Source: Urophycis tenuis (Eukaryota; Chordata; Actinopteri; Gadiformes; Phycidae). From it: a DNA stretch of 64,000 nt. The number at the start of each line of letters is the position of its first letter. The first letter of the stretch is position 1. The notes beneath the pieces were generated by a model, which made no database searches, was not told where the DNA came from, and saw nothing but the letters and a program-made list of their open reading frames with translations. The position numbers and the translations under genes are program-made. Below, one piece after another: positions 1 through 12,877 of this stretch. The stretch covers positions 10,173,317 through 10,237,316 of the forward strand of contig JAXIVH010000012.1 of the NCBI GenBank assembly GCA_036785325.1, read 5' to 3'.

Positions 1-77
1 AGTCATTGTTGTTGTTTTGGTTTTTTTCCGACGTGGTCCTCTGGCGAGCATTGGCAGACACCGCCTCCTCCTTCTCT

Positions 78-127
78 TCCTCTTCCACCTCCACCTCCTC
101 CTCCTCCTCCTCCTCCTCCTCCTCCTC
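78..127. repeat. (CTC)n trinucleotide repeat
   Basis: A run of CTC/TCC trinucleotides just past the stop codon of the bHLH gene. It would lie in that gene's 3' untranslated region (the gene is on the minus strand, so the transcript carries GAG repeats). Confidence 0.85.
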
Positions 128-139
128 GCGTCCGTGCTG

Positions 140-1183
140 TCAGAGCAGTGATAGGCTGTGCTGGGCCCTCGGCTCCTGCAGGTAGCTCACCTGCCACGGG
201 AGGCCCAGCGGCGGCGACGGCTCCAGGAAACTGTCCACGTAGCCCTGGGCGCAGGAGGCCCACACCCCGGGCTGGTACCCCAAACCCTCGCCCGTCTGCG
301 GGTACCTCAGGGGGCTGCCGGGGTGCTCGGCGGGGCTGCCGCAGTGTCCGTGCGAGGCGTACAGCTGCCCGCCGTCGCCCGGGTAGCACGGGTAGTGCGG
401 CGAGGGCGGGCACGACGAGCCCACGGTGTCCATGAAGTGGTGCGGCTCCGCGGGCAGCCGGTGGATGTGGCCGGCCGGCTGGGACTGCATCTGGTGGGGG
501 AGGTGGGACCCGGGCCAGGGGGCGTAGGCCTGGGGCTCGGAGCGAGGCGCCGCCGCTGCTACCGCCGCCGCCGCCCGCGGCTGCTCCAGCCGGGACGCGG
601 CCCTCATCCCCAGCAGCCCCGCCCCCACGTTGGAGGAGGAGGATGACGACGAGGACGGCGATGACAACGACGAAGAGGAGGACCTGCTGTTGCACTCCCG
701 GTGGCCGCAGACCTTCCCCACCGTGGCGCCGCCACCGCCACCGCCGCCGCCCGGGTGCGAGCTGAGGAACACCGACAGCGCCGAGATGCGGTTGATGGCC
801 CGCTGCAGGGTGGCGATCTTGGAGAGGCGCTTGCCGCTCAGGTCGTGGTTGAGCGCCACGCGCAGCGCGTTGAACGCCTGGTTGTAGTCCATGATGCGCT
901 TGCGCTCGCGCACGTTGGCGGCCACCCGCCGCGCCTTGGAGCGGACCGGCCGGCTGCGCTTCTTGGCCGGGCCGTCGCCGGGGTCCTCGGGGCCGCTGGC
1001 CGACCCCTCGCTGTCCCGGAAGGGCCCCTTGGCGCCGCCGTCGCTGCAGTCTTCGTCGTCGTCGTCCTCGTCGTGGTCGTGGTCGTGGTCGTGGTGGTGG
1101 TGGTGGTGGTGGGGCCGCGGCGTGCCCAGCTCCGCCTCCTCCTCCTCGGAGAACTCGGAGCCCTCCAGGCTGCTGCAGCTCAT
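140..1183 (-). CDS. bhlha9: bHLH transcription factor, class A member 9 (bhlha9)
   Basis: Single-exon ORF of 347 codons. The ATG at 1183 was chosen because an acidic N-terminus follows at once and the ORF further upstream has no ATG. The bHLH domain spans about residues 80-142: a basic segment with the NVRERKR core, helix 1 (DYNQAFNALR), a short loop and helix 2 (LSKIATLQRAINRISALS). This pattern, together with the downstream CGHRECN, matches vertebrate BHLHA9, a nuclear factor for apical ectodermal ridge and fin/limb outgrowth that is intronless in other vertebrates. The protein is longer than the human one (about 235 aa) because of low-complexity tracts: seven His then alternating Asp-His and an acidic run (residues 25-45), poly-Gly, poly-Ser and Ala-rich segments. 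These tracts come from GC-rich trinucleotide repeats and vary between species. Other bHLH families fit the basic region less well. Confidence 0.9.
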   Translation of the reverse strand: MSCSSLEGSEFSEEEEAELGTPRPHHHHHHHDHDHDHDEDDDDEDCSDGGAKGPFRDSEGSASGPEDPGDGPAKKRSRPVRSKARRVAANVRERKRIMDYNQAFNALRVALNHDLSGKRLSKIATLQRAINRISALSVFLSSHPGGGGGGGGATVGKVCGHRECNSRSSSSSLSSPSSSSSSSSNVGAGLLGMRAASRLEQPRAAAAVAAAAPRSEPQAYAPWPGSHLPHQMQSQPAGHIHRLPAEPHHFMDTVGSSCPPSPHYPCYPGDGGQLYASHGHCGSPAEHPGSPLRYPQTGEGLGYQPGVWASCAQGYVDSFLEPSPPLGLPWQVSYLQEPRAQHSLSLL

Positions 1184-1608
1184 GGTGGCGGGGTGTCGAC
1201 GAGACGCCCTATGCACTGCACTGAGAGGGAGAGTCTTCCTCTCTCACGCCGCCGCCGCCGATGGTAGTCCTGGAGGTGATGAAGGCTCGCCGGTTTCCGG
1301 AAGGGACGGCTTTTTTTTTTTTTTTTGTGTCCGAAGGTTTCTTGGAGGAATCGTTGCGGGATGGGATCAGCCCCGGGATCCTTGAGGGCTCCTGTAGTGC
1401 GTGTGGTGCCGTGGGCTCCCCCTGTGCTTTGGTGTGTGTTTCTGTCTGCAGTCTGCTGACAGTGTTGTTCTGCGCCTCTTCTGTCTCCTCCAGCGCGTTG
1501 TTCTTGACTAGTGTCTGCGTGAGACAGGTTGGCCTGCTTTTTATGGCTCTGGCAGTCACATGGTACAGTTACCTGTAAGGAATGGTGTGCGTTGTCTCCC
1601 CCCTCTCT
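1184..1608. other. 5' flank of bhlha9
   Basis: GC-rich sequence immediately upstream of the bhlha9 start (the gene reads leftward), with a GCC repeat at 1249-1260 and a T14 run near 1313-1326. It is the likely location of the promoter and 5' UTR. I see no clear TATA box and cannot place a transcription start. Confidence 0.4.
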
Positions 1609-1631
1609 CTCTCTCATTCCATCTCTGTCTC

Positions 1632-1662
<31 letters not shown>

Positions 1663-1696
1663 CTCTCTATCTCTCTCTCTCTCTCTGTCCCTCTCG

Positions 1697-1771
<75 letters not shown>

Positions 1772-1798
1772 TCTCCCTCTCTCTCTCCCTCTCCCCAG
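1609..1798. repeat. (CT)n microsatellite, imperfect
   Basis: About 190 bp of CT repeats with a few TTT, TAT, GT and CC interruptions, ending in CCCT units. The long Ser/Leu ORFs across it are simple-repeat translations, not genes. Confidence 0.95.
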
Positions 1799-3450
1799 GT
1801 TTATGGGTGCCTTCCAGGCAAATGGCAATGTCACCTCCTACTTTCTGACACCCCCCCCCCACACCCTCCCTCCTCCTCCCCCTTACAGGATCTATTAAGA
1901 GTTTCAACACTTCATGTCTGCGTAATACATAAGCAACAGAAACATACTCTTTATTTGGGAATGGAAATTGTACGACACCCCCGTGTTCCTTTTCAGGAGG
2001 AATCCATTCCAGGGGGTTTTCTCATTAGGCGCTCTGGTGATACCCGAGACAGTTTGAGACATACATGCGTTGTTTTTTGTAATTCAATTTGTTGTAGAGA
2101 GAATCTTTTTGGGATGGGTGAATATGAGTCACTTTGACTCCACCATCTCGCCGAACATGGACATTTGTGTCGTTCAAACACAGATCTTGTTCTTCCAAAT
2201 GTTTTTTTTTTTTTTTGGTTTTCAGTATGATGGACAAGGCAACGCTTAACAGATCTTCCATTAATATTCGTCTGAGGGACATCTGTGACAAATTGTACCT
2301 TTATCCGATCTTCCCTAATCCCCCGTTCTGCTCGTTTCCCCTCTTCTCAAGTCTGGGGTTGAGAGGAAAATTCTTATCTAGCCGCGCTTACATTTGTCCC
2401 AGCAATTAGCCGTCTCCAGAGTGGCGATTCCCCTTTCTATCCCTCAACGCTCCTGTTTAAGGAGCATATAATTTAGGCTAGCTTCCCTTGGACCCATCAC
2501 CCATAAATCAGGCCTGGGCAGCACCTGAGGACAACAGCAGAGCAGACCTCAGGACTTCAAAGCAAACAGAGATAAATACAAGAGGGCAAATATTTTACAA
2601 TTAGAGCCTGCAATTGCTGCCGGCTCAGGCAATCGATCTTTCTTTCCCCTTTCTTTTTGTGTGTGTGTTTTTTTTTCTTCTTGTAAAAACAGTTTCAGTG
2701 CGTTGCTCAGGGTGCAAGAAAATAAAGATGTCAAATTTGGACCGTGAAGGCGGGGCAGATTGTATTTTAAAGTGCTGGCGGTTAATGCTTGCATTCCCAA
2801 TTGAATTTAGCTGGAAACACACAGGAATTGCAGGAAAATTTTGAATGAAGGGATTCTTGCACAGTGGAGTAAAGGAATGAGAGCAGTGACCTTTAGCAGG
2901 GCTTCTGGCCAAGTGCAACGGGTCAGGTAAGTAAAGGGCGAGCCCTCTCATGGTGAACTGAGGGTCGTTGAGCAGCATTGCTTCCTTCCTGGTGTTCTCG
3001 TTCGTTTTTATTGGACAAGTTTCGTCTGCGAGACGCCAACCTTCACCAACAATTACAGCCCAGACTCTCCAATCGTAACCATTGAACTGAGGTGGGAAAA
3101 TCTGTCCAGACGCCCCCCCCCCCCCCCCCCCCCCTCTCTCCACCACCCCAATGTTTTGGTGAGAAAAACCGAGACATCAACTCTCACACTGACAGACCAG
3201 CGCGGTCACGTCAAGCCGCCAGCGAGTCCTAAATGTAACCATGAGACGCGTGTTTCCGTTTCCTTTCATATGATCAATCAGGGGTGTGTGTGTCAGCGGG
3301 TTCCACGTTCCATCCGAGGAACAGTTCTGCCACAGCGCTGGGCCACCGCTCCTTCCACCGTCCCTCCGGTACGCACTACAAAGCGCACACTACGCCGCCA
3401 TGTTGTGTTTGACAAAAACGCTCGAGTCACGCATTTCCACTGGGGCTCGG

Positions 3451-3504
<54 letters not shown>

Positions 3505-4870
3505 TGAACTGGGAACGCCGTGATTTATTGCTTCACAAACATGTCAGATTTACTGCCGCGGCGTAAAGAGAACAGCGACTGCCTCGGAACCCTCCCTGTC
3601 CATTTTGTTTTTTGGCAGGTGACAAGACACCAGTAATTATCAGCCGCCGTGGATAAATCACTCAGGTTTTACCGCGCACCGTCGCCATCGCCCCCCGCTG
3701 GAATAACCATTTTCAAGTGAATGGAGCCTGCCCCCCCCCCCCCCTTCCAAAAAAAAGCAGCTGAACCTGAGATTTGTAAATCTCCCTCTCAAGCCCCTTC
3801 ATAATGACTGGTTGTTACCTGTTCATTATTAGAGGTCTGCGATGCAAACCTTATGGATATATATTTCCAAAGGGGGTGGTTAGGGCTAATAAGTGAGTAA
3901 GGTCTTGGGCTCTCTAACCTTGGCTTTGCAGCGGTATGTTAATGCATGTTTTTGCCGTCTCGGCCCGGAATTTTTCTCACCTCAATAAAATAAAAAAAAG
4001 TAGCCTGTAGTCAACAGTGGGGGGGGGGGGGGAGAGCACCCCCTTTATCTCACCCGTTCCTTCATTAGTCACCCCCGCAATTGTTTATGTCGCTGAAATG
4101 ACTGTTATCAAGGTGGCACTTTTTTTTTATGTGTCGGTCATTTTATGGCAATTCCTTACATTAGCCGTTTTCCAATTTGTGTTATTGCATTAGGGGTAAA
4201 TTCACCCCCGTTTTCGGATGAATAACAACTCAAGAGTTTTTTTTTTCGGAATTGAACCGAAGATGTATAACGCTCGATGGAACATAATAAACGTAGCCCA
4301 ACATTGTGTGTGTGGGGGCGAGCCACGCCAGCCACTGAACTCTGGCCTTTTCCCGCTCAAAACTGTCAACGGACAGATTGCACTTCGGCTCCCGGAGCCT
4401 CTTGAACCGACTTGTCATCGCTGACCACTGCCTGCCACGACCAACGGATTCATCCCTCTGACCAAAGGCCTTCCAGGGGAGGCCCCAAGGTGGGGGGTGG
4501 GGGCGGTGGGGGGGGGAGTACCGCGCTTTATCTCTGAGAGTCGACGCGGTGCACGCTTTCCCCTCCGCTGTGAAATCAGACATGGAGAGGCACTTTCACG
4601 CTCCTGCCTTGTTCTTGGCTCCCGCCACTCCTGATAGCATCCGTTAGAGCCATGGCCTGTCAGCGTTACGGGCAGCGACAACGTGTGAAGCTCAGCTGAA
4701 CACATGGGCCGAGTCAGCTGACCCCCTCCAGTTCTAGTAGAATAATTGGCCCTATTGTTATTAAAGTTTCAGGTTTAGTCAACGCTTAAAACTGCCGGGC
4801 TCATTTTTCACGCCTATCGCACACTGCTTTTGTATGCACCCCAGACAGTTTTTGGGTTTGCTTCAATATT
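1799..4870. other. Intergenic DNA, no gene recognised
   Basis: No supported coding exon. It holds a C25 run (3110-3134), a (GA)n array at 3454-3501, and several moderate-complexity stretches (about 2400-2560 and 3770-3870) with homeodomain-like TAAT cores. Those might be conserved non-coding elements near a developmental gene, but conservation cannot be judged from one sequence. Confidence 0.5.
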
Positions 4871-4889
4871 TTGAACCCCACCCCCCCGA

Positions 4890-4923
4890 CACACACACAC
4901 ACACACATATACATGCATGCACG

Positions 4924-4987
<64 letters not shown>

Positions 4988-5055
4988 CACACGCACACAC
5001 ACAGACAGTCACACGCACACACACACACACACACACGCACACTCACACACACACC
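4890..5055. repeat. (CA)n microsatellite
   Basis: CA repeats with interspersed CG and TG variants. The Thr-His and Cys-Val ORFs on the two strands are artefacts of the repeat. Confidence 0.95.
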
Positions 5056-7388
5056 TCGTCCACCACTCCGATCCAATAGAAGCCCATTCAACATGACACT
5101 CCATGGTAGACTCATTGATAACAAGCATCCCACTGGGTCGCCTTTCATTTCTCGATTAGTTATTGCATAATGTTAATCTTTTGCAGTGTTTTGTTGCTTC
5201 ATTTTTCGAATGCAGGACGTAGACCCAGGCAGTGTAACGTCAAACTCAAGAGATGCATCTCATGTGCAACTTATGCTCACACCGGTAACAGATACATATA
5301 TGTTGAGCAAGTAACCTAAAAACTCACCCATGCACATACAAGCAAGGGTCGGTTATAACCTCATTTATGTTAAAAAGTTAAATGACCCTTTAATTATAGA
5401 ATAATTGCATGCATTCATATGAAAACATTTGGACGTCTCAATTATGTTGTTTTTTATTTATTATCATCATATTTTAGTCACAATACTTTTCACCAACATT
5501 TATACAAGTACAGACATTATTTAACATATAGGTATGTATAGCAGTGCCCCAATAAATGTTTGGATCAGTGGAAATCGTGCCAGACTGAAACTATTTCAAC
5601 AATTGGATGGACATCAGAATTAGCCTGCATATATTCATATGGTCCAAAGGCAATTCCGTAGTCTGTTCAGGTTATACACTCAGCTCAACATACATTCACA
5701 AGAGAATGTGAATTCTCTCATTCTCATTGGCATGCAGTGAACGACAGTAAACTGTGACGCAAAGTCTTTACAAGCACAAACTCAGATTGAACACGATAAT
5801 TGCATGTTAAGCGAGAAGGGATGACGCATTTGATACCAAAAAACACGTTAGAAAGTGACTTACGAGACCCATGTCCGCCGTGTGTCAGACAGCGCTCTGA
5901 CACCATTGTGAATCACTCCGTGAAAAAAAGAAGTGGGTAGGCTCGTAGAGATCTCCTTCACACTGTGAACCGTGAATACAAAGTATGAAAAATGCCCTGG
6001 GGTATTTAACATCATCACCGACACTGCTGCCAACAATTATTAATCACAGGCTGGTGAATGGATAATTGAATGCAACATTAGGGCAGCTCCTTCAGAGTCG
6101 ATGGAAACATCATAATATAATTCTTTGGGAGGCCCATCCTGTGCTACGTAATTAAAGCCCTGATTAAAAGTGTTAGGTGAATGGTCGTGTTTCCTGTTAT
6201 TGAAACAGCATTCGTTGCTTCTTGTCCCAACCTTGACTAGAGGGCACTTTTATTTTGAAGAGCGAATACAGACACAGGGTTAAAAAGATTGTCTTTAACA
6301 AAGTCTGACTCAGCCATTGTTTAAGATATCTTAAAACAATAGATTTGTAAAGGAACACACTGAGTGAACACTATGTACTTACAAGACATAAAAGAGGACT
6401 ATTTCAAGTTGACACTATTAGATAATACAAATATTAAGTACAATTTCACTTTATATGGATTTTAACATTGGGATATTTCTCTATTTTTGGTGATGCAGTG
6501 AAATCTGTCCAAGCAAGATAATTGCAAGTGGAAATCCACTCATTGTGTTTTCAAACAGCAAAAACCAAATGCTGGGTTCGGCCCAAAAGCCAATTGTGCT
6601 GTTGAAAGATGTTCAATCACTGCTATGTGTTTGTCAATCAGTTGATGTTTGTGTTCTTCTCAAGCATGCAAGCATCATATTTTCCATTTGTGAATTTATT
6701 ATAAGTTCTATGTAAAAAATATATATATTTCTCAAAATTGGGTTTTTGTTATATACTGTTCCTCTTCTGGTATTGCATCTCATAAATACACATGTGCACA
6801 ATTCACAATGGGTTGCATTAAAAAAAAAAAAAAAAACTTTTTGTCCAAAAAACAATAATTGACTTGTTTCTGATTTATTTGTATAACTCCCTTTTCAGGT
6901 TTTAATATCATATTTCCGTGTATTTTGGGAATAACAGCTGGGAACAACAGACCAAAAGACATAGCAGCTGTCACAAACATAAAATCAAATGTATAACCAT
7001 CAAGTAATGTTTGCAATATTGCCAGCAAGCAAAAATGAATGTGCAATATTAATAGTTCTAAGTATTTAAGACCACTGTATATCAACTCTGTATTGAAGTG
7101 ATAGTAAAATAATGTAGTGGCTAGGGGTTTTGGATTTATCCAGAGTGTCCACACAGAGAATCTGTAGGCATCCTTCATCCTCCTTCAACAAAAAACCTAA
7201 ACCCCCTGCCTGCTCTTTGATGCTCCGAATGGCCCTTTGGACAAAAGTGTCTTTGCAATGAATAGATAGAAAATAGTATGTACAATGATTTTTCCGGCAG
7301 TCTCTCTGACTTGAACGATCATTTGTAGAAACAAACATCTTAAGCATTTTGGTCGATGGCAATCCTGCTGTCCTTGATTTATCTTCGG
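5056..7388. other. AT-rich intergenic DNA, no gene recognised
   Basis: AT-rich sequence without recognisable coding exons, RNA genes or terminal repeats. It includes a short AT run near 6718-6730 and an A18 run at about 6820-6837. Confidence 0.5.
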
Positions 7389-7560
<172 letters not shown>

Positions 7561-7889
7561 CAACATTACTGTAACTGAACATTACTGTAGCATTGCTCCA
7601 CCCCGTCCCTGGCTGATTTATACTTGAAGCCATGCAAATATTCGAGCACTGTAGTCACAACATGTCAGCTTCCTCACGTAACACCAAAAAGGTATGTAAG
7701 TGACACAATCGCCTCAGCCCTAAAGACGTGAATCAGTCCAACGCTACTTGGTTGAGAATGTAAGTCAGATAAACAAACTAGCTGTAGGATCCATGTGATA
7801 GGCCTACATATGTTCATATTCAATACATACTCACATATTCACTTACGTTCATATTCAATTGTTCACACATAACCTACACGGCTATGCGC

Positions 7890-8048
7890 TGTAAATAACT
7901 GTATAGTTTTGTCGATATACGGCATGGAAATTGTATATCTCTGCACTATGGTTGCTCCTGCGTACTGTAATCTTGTACATTTGTAATCGATGCCACTGCA
8001 ACATGTGAAATTCCCCCACGGGGAATCAATAAAGTCTTATCTTATCTC
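7890..8048 (+). mobile_element. 3' tail of a non-LTR retrotransposon (LINE-like)
   Basis: The segment ends with TTCCCCCACGGGGAATCAATAAAG followed by short CTTAT units, split here as TTCCCCCACGGGG then AATCAATAAAG. A small CCCC-GGGG hairpin, an AATAAAG and short tandem tail repeats are the usual 3' end of truncated fish LINE copies. The 5' boundary is a guess and no reverse-transcriptase domain remains. Confidence 0.5.
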
Positions 8049-11000
8049 TCTCTTATACATTTCAGATTACTTCTGAATGGTAATAGTAATAATATTCTTC
8101 GGTAACTTGATTACATAAACCTTATCAAAAAGTAATCGGTTGCTATACCCAAGGTGTTAATTAGTGTATTTCACAGTGCAGTGAAATCAACCTGCACATT
8201 GCGAACCACAGGCAACACGACAATAAAGTCACTTATGCCATAATCATGCAAATGACATTATGCCATCATTTGCCACATAACTGCATATTAACAAAGGTCT
8301 TGCTTAACAAAAAAAGAAAATCCTTAGAGTCTGCGGGGTGATGTTCCTGGTGCATTCCTTCCAAAGAGGACTAATTATAGTGGGACCTCCTCATGAAAGG
8401 GCCTATTTGGAGTGTCAGAACATGTGGTCAAGGTTAACTGTCTGTAGGCTAGTTCCCACACAACCTGCGGCACTCAAACCATCGCCGCTGTCCTACCGCA
8501 CAATTAGTCGCCACGGAGAGTGTAATTACGCTCAAGTCTGCGTCGTGTATTTGGAATAGCTTCCTTATTGGGACATGCTGCGTTTATGAAGGATGAGAAT
8601 AATGTGGAAGGATGACGTCCATCTCCAATCACTGAGATCTTGCACAAGGTGCGTGACAGCTAAGCACATGTGTGTGTTTGTGTGTGTGTATGTGGGGGGG
8701 GGGGGGGGGGGGTCGAATGACAAAGGAAAGTTATAAACTAAGGAGCGTAATTGTCATTACGCGGTCATTGATAATTGTAGCCTTACACTTCAGGTCAGTC
8801 CTGAAGTGTTAACAACCTTTGCCTGCCTTTGGCTGTTAACCTCTCTCCCATCGGAGACAGGGGGTGACCATCGGGCCTTTAGAGGTCCATAGATTTTAAT
8901 TTATGTTTGTGTACTTTTTGGGGGGGCGGGGTGGGGGTTAGTTGACCTAATTCTGTCAGACTACCAGTATGTGTAAACGATCACACTCATATAATTACCT
9001 TGTCTTAACTTTAAATGTAATTTCTTCCTTGGAATCTACTTATCATGCTATTCTCCTGTATTGTACAGCCCCAATGTTATGTGGGGGTTTATGTTATGTT
9101 GCCCGATTACCCTTCCGGTTGCAGCAAATGTTGCAGACTTCTCTAATCCATTAAGTAACATAGCTTATGTGATATTGTATGTTACAAAGCATAAAAGAAT
9201 AAAACATCAACATGTCAACGTCAGTATTGACCGTAAAAAGCTCTGGGGGCAAGCTCTGGCCTCCACCTTGTACCTGTCATTATTACCTAGCTGTTATAAC
9301 CTGCCTCATAACTAGAACAAACGTCTTCTCCCCCTCAGGGAGAAGGCACTGCCACCTAGTGGTAGAACCTCAATATGTATAGAGAGACTGCCATCTAGTG
9401 GTAGAATCTAGAATTCCACCCATCCTGTGAGTGTAACTTTCATACGTGCATGGGCATACGTGATACTTTGAGGTAAAAAAAAAAAAAAAAAGACGTCAGT
9501 TGTATATCCAACCCTGAGTCGGATAGAAGACAATTTATGTCGAACATGGCCATCAGCGGTTGAGAGTTTTGCCACTCTCACCGTTGTCATTTGATTGTCT
9601 TGATTATTTAGTATTTATTTACGTCGTATGACCAGAATTCAAACGTTAAGAGAAAGTATAGCAACGTTTTGTCCTACAAGTCAGGCCTGCATTTCTTCGT
9701 TTTTTTAATAGCAAGAATACAATCATCATTGGGTCACATGATGCATTGACCTACAAGATATTTCAGCAGACAAAGAAACTATAATGTATGTATTTGTTGA
9801 ACAGGTGCTCTGTTCATATAACAAAGTATGAGAAGCTATACATTAGAAAAGCTACATTATTTTAATTTAACAGCAACATGTTATTAATAAATCAAATCGA
9901 TCAATCCATTGTCTTTGTCTTTACAAACTGATAGGAAAGGGCCTCCGGCAAAAAAAAAGGTAAATTATTCACAGTAACGAATACCTGGCAGTAATCACCC
10001 TCACCCAGTCAAAAGCACACACATGCAACCCAATGAAGAGCATGAAAATGCTCTTGATATGCTTTCATCAATTAATTGCAAAAATGCATTCCAATGACGT
10101 TTCCCAATTAAAGGGGTCATGAAGCCAAACCGATTTTTTTTTCGTATAAGTCCTATATTTTTGTCAGTCTCTGCTAAACATTTGTGAACGTTCCCCTCTG
10201 CTCCGAAAACACACGGCTGTGTTGTTTCTGTGAAGTCAAAGGGCTTTTTAGTAGTGACACTGGCACTGTGGTGTGTGGATGTGTGGTTTATTTTGATGTC
10301 CGAGGTTAAGATTCTTAAGACAATGAATCTTTTATTTATGCGATTATTTCTTTATTTCTTTATTTATTTATTTTCACCTTGAATGTGTAATGTTATCTCC
10401 CATCCTCAAACCTTAAGCAAAAACTGTTTAGCATATTTGTATTGATAACTGATCAGGGATCTACCACTACTTGTAGAATGAATGAGATGTATGTGAGGAA
10501 TTATATGTAGGTCACACCCCCTCTTTGTGTCTGTCATGGCCCCCTAGCATAAGCTTTAGGTAGCTTCTTTGGGGACCAGTTCACATGCATGGACATTTCA
10601 TTACTGTGTCTAATGTCTACGTATCATGTATCATGTATGTGAATAAATCGACTCAACTCATTTAAGACGCTTAATGATATAACTGTGTGTGGACCCTTTA
10701 ATGTACAACATTGTTCCTGATGACACTCATACACAGCACCAGCACTAAAAGTGGTTGGTTTCAACATTGGTGTGGTTCGTAACCATGGGGATAACCCGCC
10801 CCCCACCCCCCTCTGTGAACTGTCAGCCCCAAAACACATTTTTCAAAATCTCATCGTGTTCGAAGTCGAGCTAAGACAAGGCGATCACTGACACTTCAAA
10901 GGGTAGAGGGGCATAAAACAAACTAACCTCCCCATCCTGTCCAGATCTCGCCCATATGTCTTCTGTAGCTGCTAAGTCATGTCTGTGCACATGAGGGCTT

Positions 11001-12068
11001 GAGGAGAGTTGACAACTCATAATGTACAGCCTACGGGTCAAACATGGCTGTCCTCTGACGTTGAAAAAAAAGACCACTTCTAACGAAAAACCTTTCACTG
11101 TTCAATTTCAACAAAGTCAACAACTCAACTGATGAGTCAGATGAGTGCTGAATTCTTGGGTATACTACAGGGTTCTGGTGATGGTTGCACAGTAAGCTCA
11201 CCATGTTGTAATCTTGTATGTTAGTATGCTAAAGCCATGGTGTGTGTGTGTGTGGATGTGTGTGGATGTGTGTGGATGTGCGGAGTCCCGTCTGAGCAGG
11301 GTTTAATGTTGATATCTGTGTCCAGGCCTGAAGCTAGCCTGCTCTGCTCTGGGGAGGTACTGAATGGTCTGGGTGGGCCACACAGAGGGAACCACTAGGG
11401 GGGTTCTGGGGTAATCCCCCTGAAAAATGTGAGCCTTTTTTATTTTGTCATGTTCTTTTTTGCACATCCTCACACAGGGAAATGTCACACATGAAATTAT
11501 TCCTGTCATATTCATATTTAGGAATATTTCTGAGATTTTTTTTTCTTTCACCAAAGGCAAGAGGTGAGAACTAATGTGTGCATTATCTAATCCTCTTTTA
11601 ACGCACCCTCTATAATAGGACTTTATTGATGCCCAATAATTATAAATATATATATATATATAAATATAAATATAATCATTTTTCAACTTGCAGCCTTTTT
11701 AGAAATACATGTGATGTTTTTCCTTCCTTTCCTTCTCTACTTGTGTTGTTTTAGTTACTATTGTCTACATGGGAAACTAAGATACTTTTATTGGCTCATT
11801 GTTTGCTTGTTTGTCAAATCCCCTTTTTATCCAATTAGGACCTGTCCTTGTGAAAACGTGGTCTCCATCATTTAATGGGCCGAATTTGTGGCAAGGGAGA
11901 CAAAATGTAGCAATGTTCATGCTACACACCACCTATAGGTGGCTTTTACTGGGCTCCTCCAGAACCAGGACACAGGGTGGTGATGCTAGAACCGGTTCAT
12001 TGCGTTGATTGAGTACAATGGCACAGAGCAGGAGGTGGAACACGCTGCCATGCAGGAGACCTCCCTGA

Positions 12069-12069
<1 letters not shown>
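8049..12069. other. Intergenic DNA with a possible conserved element
   Basis: No supported gene. It contains a G20 run (about 8693-8712), a 10-bp-stem hairpin at 8785-8809, two copies of a CTGCCAYCTAGTGGTAGAA motif (9349-9367 and 9388-9406), and an (AT)n stretch near 11646-11662. The 8300-8850 block has normal complexity and several TAATT cores; it could be a regulatory element, but this is not provable here. Confidence 0.45.
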
Positions 12070-12100
<31 letters not shown>

Positions 12101-12102
12101 GT

Positions 12103-12199
<97 letters not shown>

Positions 12200-12396
12200 A
12201 GTGTGTGCGTGTGTCTGTGTGTGTGTGTGCGTGCGTGCGTGTGTGGTGTGTGTGTGTGCGTGCGTGTGTGTGTGTCTGTGTGTGTGTGTGTGTGTGCGTG
12301 TGTGTGTGAGTGTGTGCGTGTGTCTGTGTGTGTGTGTGTGCGTGCGTGTGTGTGTGTGTGTGCGTGCGTGTGTGTGTGTCTGTGTGTGTGTGTGTG

Positions 12397-12429
<33 letters not shown>

Positions 12430-12432
12430 CTG

Positions 12433-12466
<34 letters not shown>

Positions 12467-12533
12467 AGTGTGTGCGTGTGTCTGTGTGTGTGTGTGCGTG
12501 CGTGTGTGTGTGTGTGTGTGCGTGCGTGTGTGT

Positions 12534-12583
<50 letters not shown>

Positions 12584-12597
12584 GTGCGTGCGTGCGT

Positions 12598-12639
<42 letters not shown>

Positions 12640-12692
12640 GTGCGTGCGTGCGTGTGTCTGTGTGTGTGTGTGTGTGTCTGTGTGTGTGTGTG
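12070..12692. repeat. Long (TG)n array with higher-order variants
   Basis: About 620 bp of TG repeat. TGAGTGTGTGCGTGTGTCTG blocks recur near 12200, 12309 and 12467, and CGTGCGTG blocks are interspersed, so longer units have been duplicated within the array. The Cys-Val and Thr-His ORFs in both directions have no coding value. Confidence 0.95.
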
Positions 12693-12877
12693 GTGATGGC
12701 TGGTTTAACCCGTGCACATTGATTACTCTTTGCACAACAGGCGTGCAGCCTCACCGAGCCCCAGAGTCCAATCAGTGTGACTCGGGGCCAGGTGAGGCCA
12801 CTTCGAGCAGCCTCAGCCGCCATGCAGACCCGCTCCACACAGAACAACACTCTTGTTTTTTGAACACTCCAGCCATG

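Noticed and set aside
3..1385. Several antisense and shifted ORFs overlapping bhlha9
   Set aside because: GC-rich, stop-poor shadow frames of the true bHLH gene; only the minus frame ending at 140 has a recognisable domain.
1529..2137. 202-codon Ser/Leu ORF
   Set aside because: It spans a CT microsatellite with no domain or start context.
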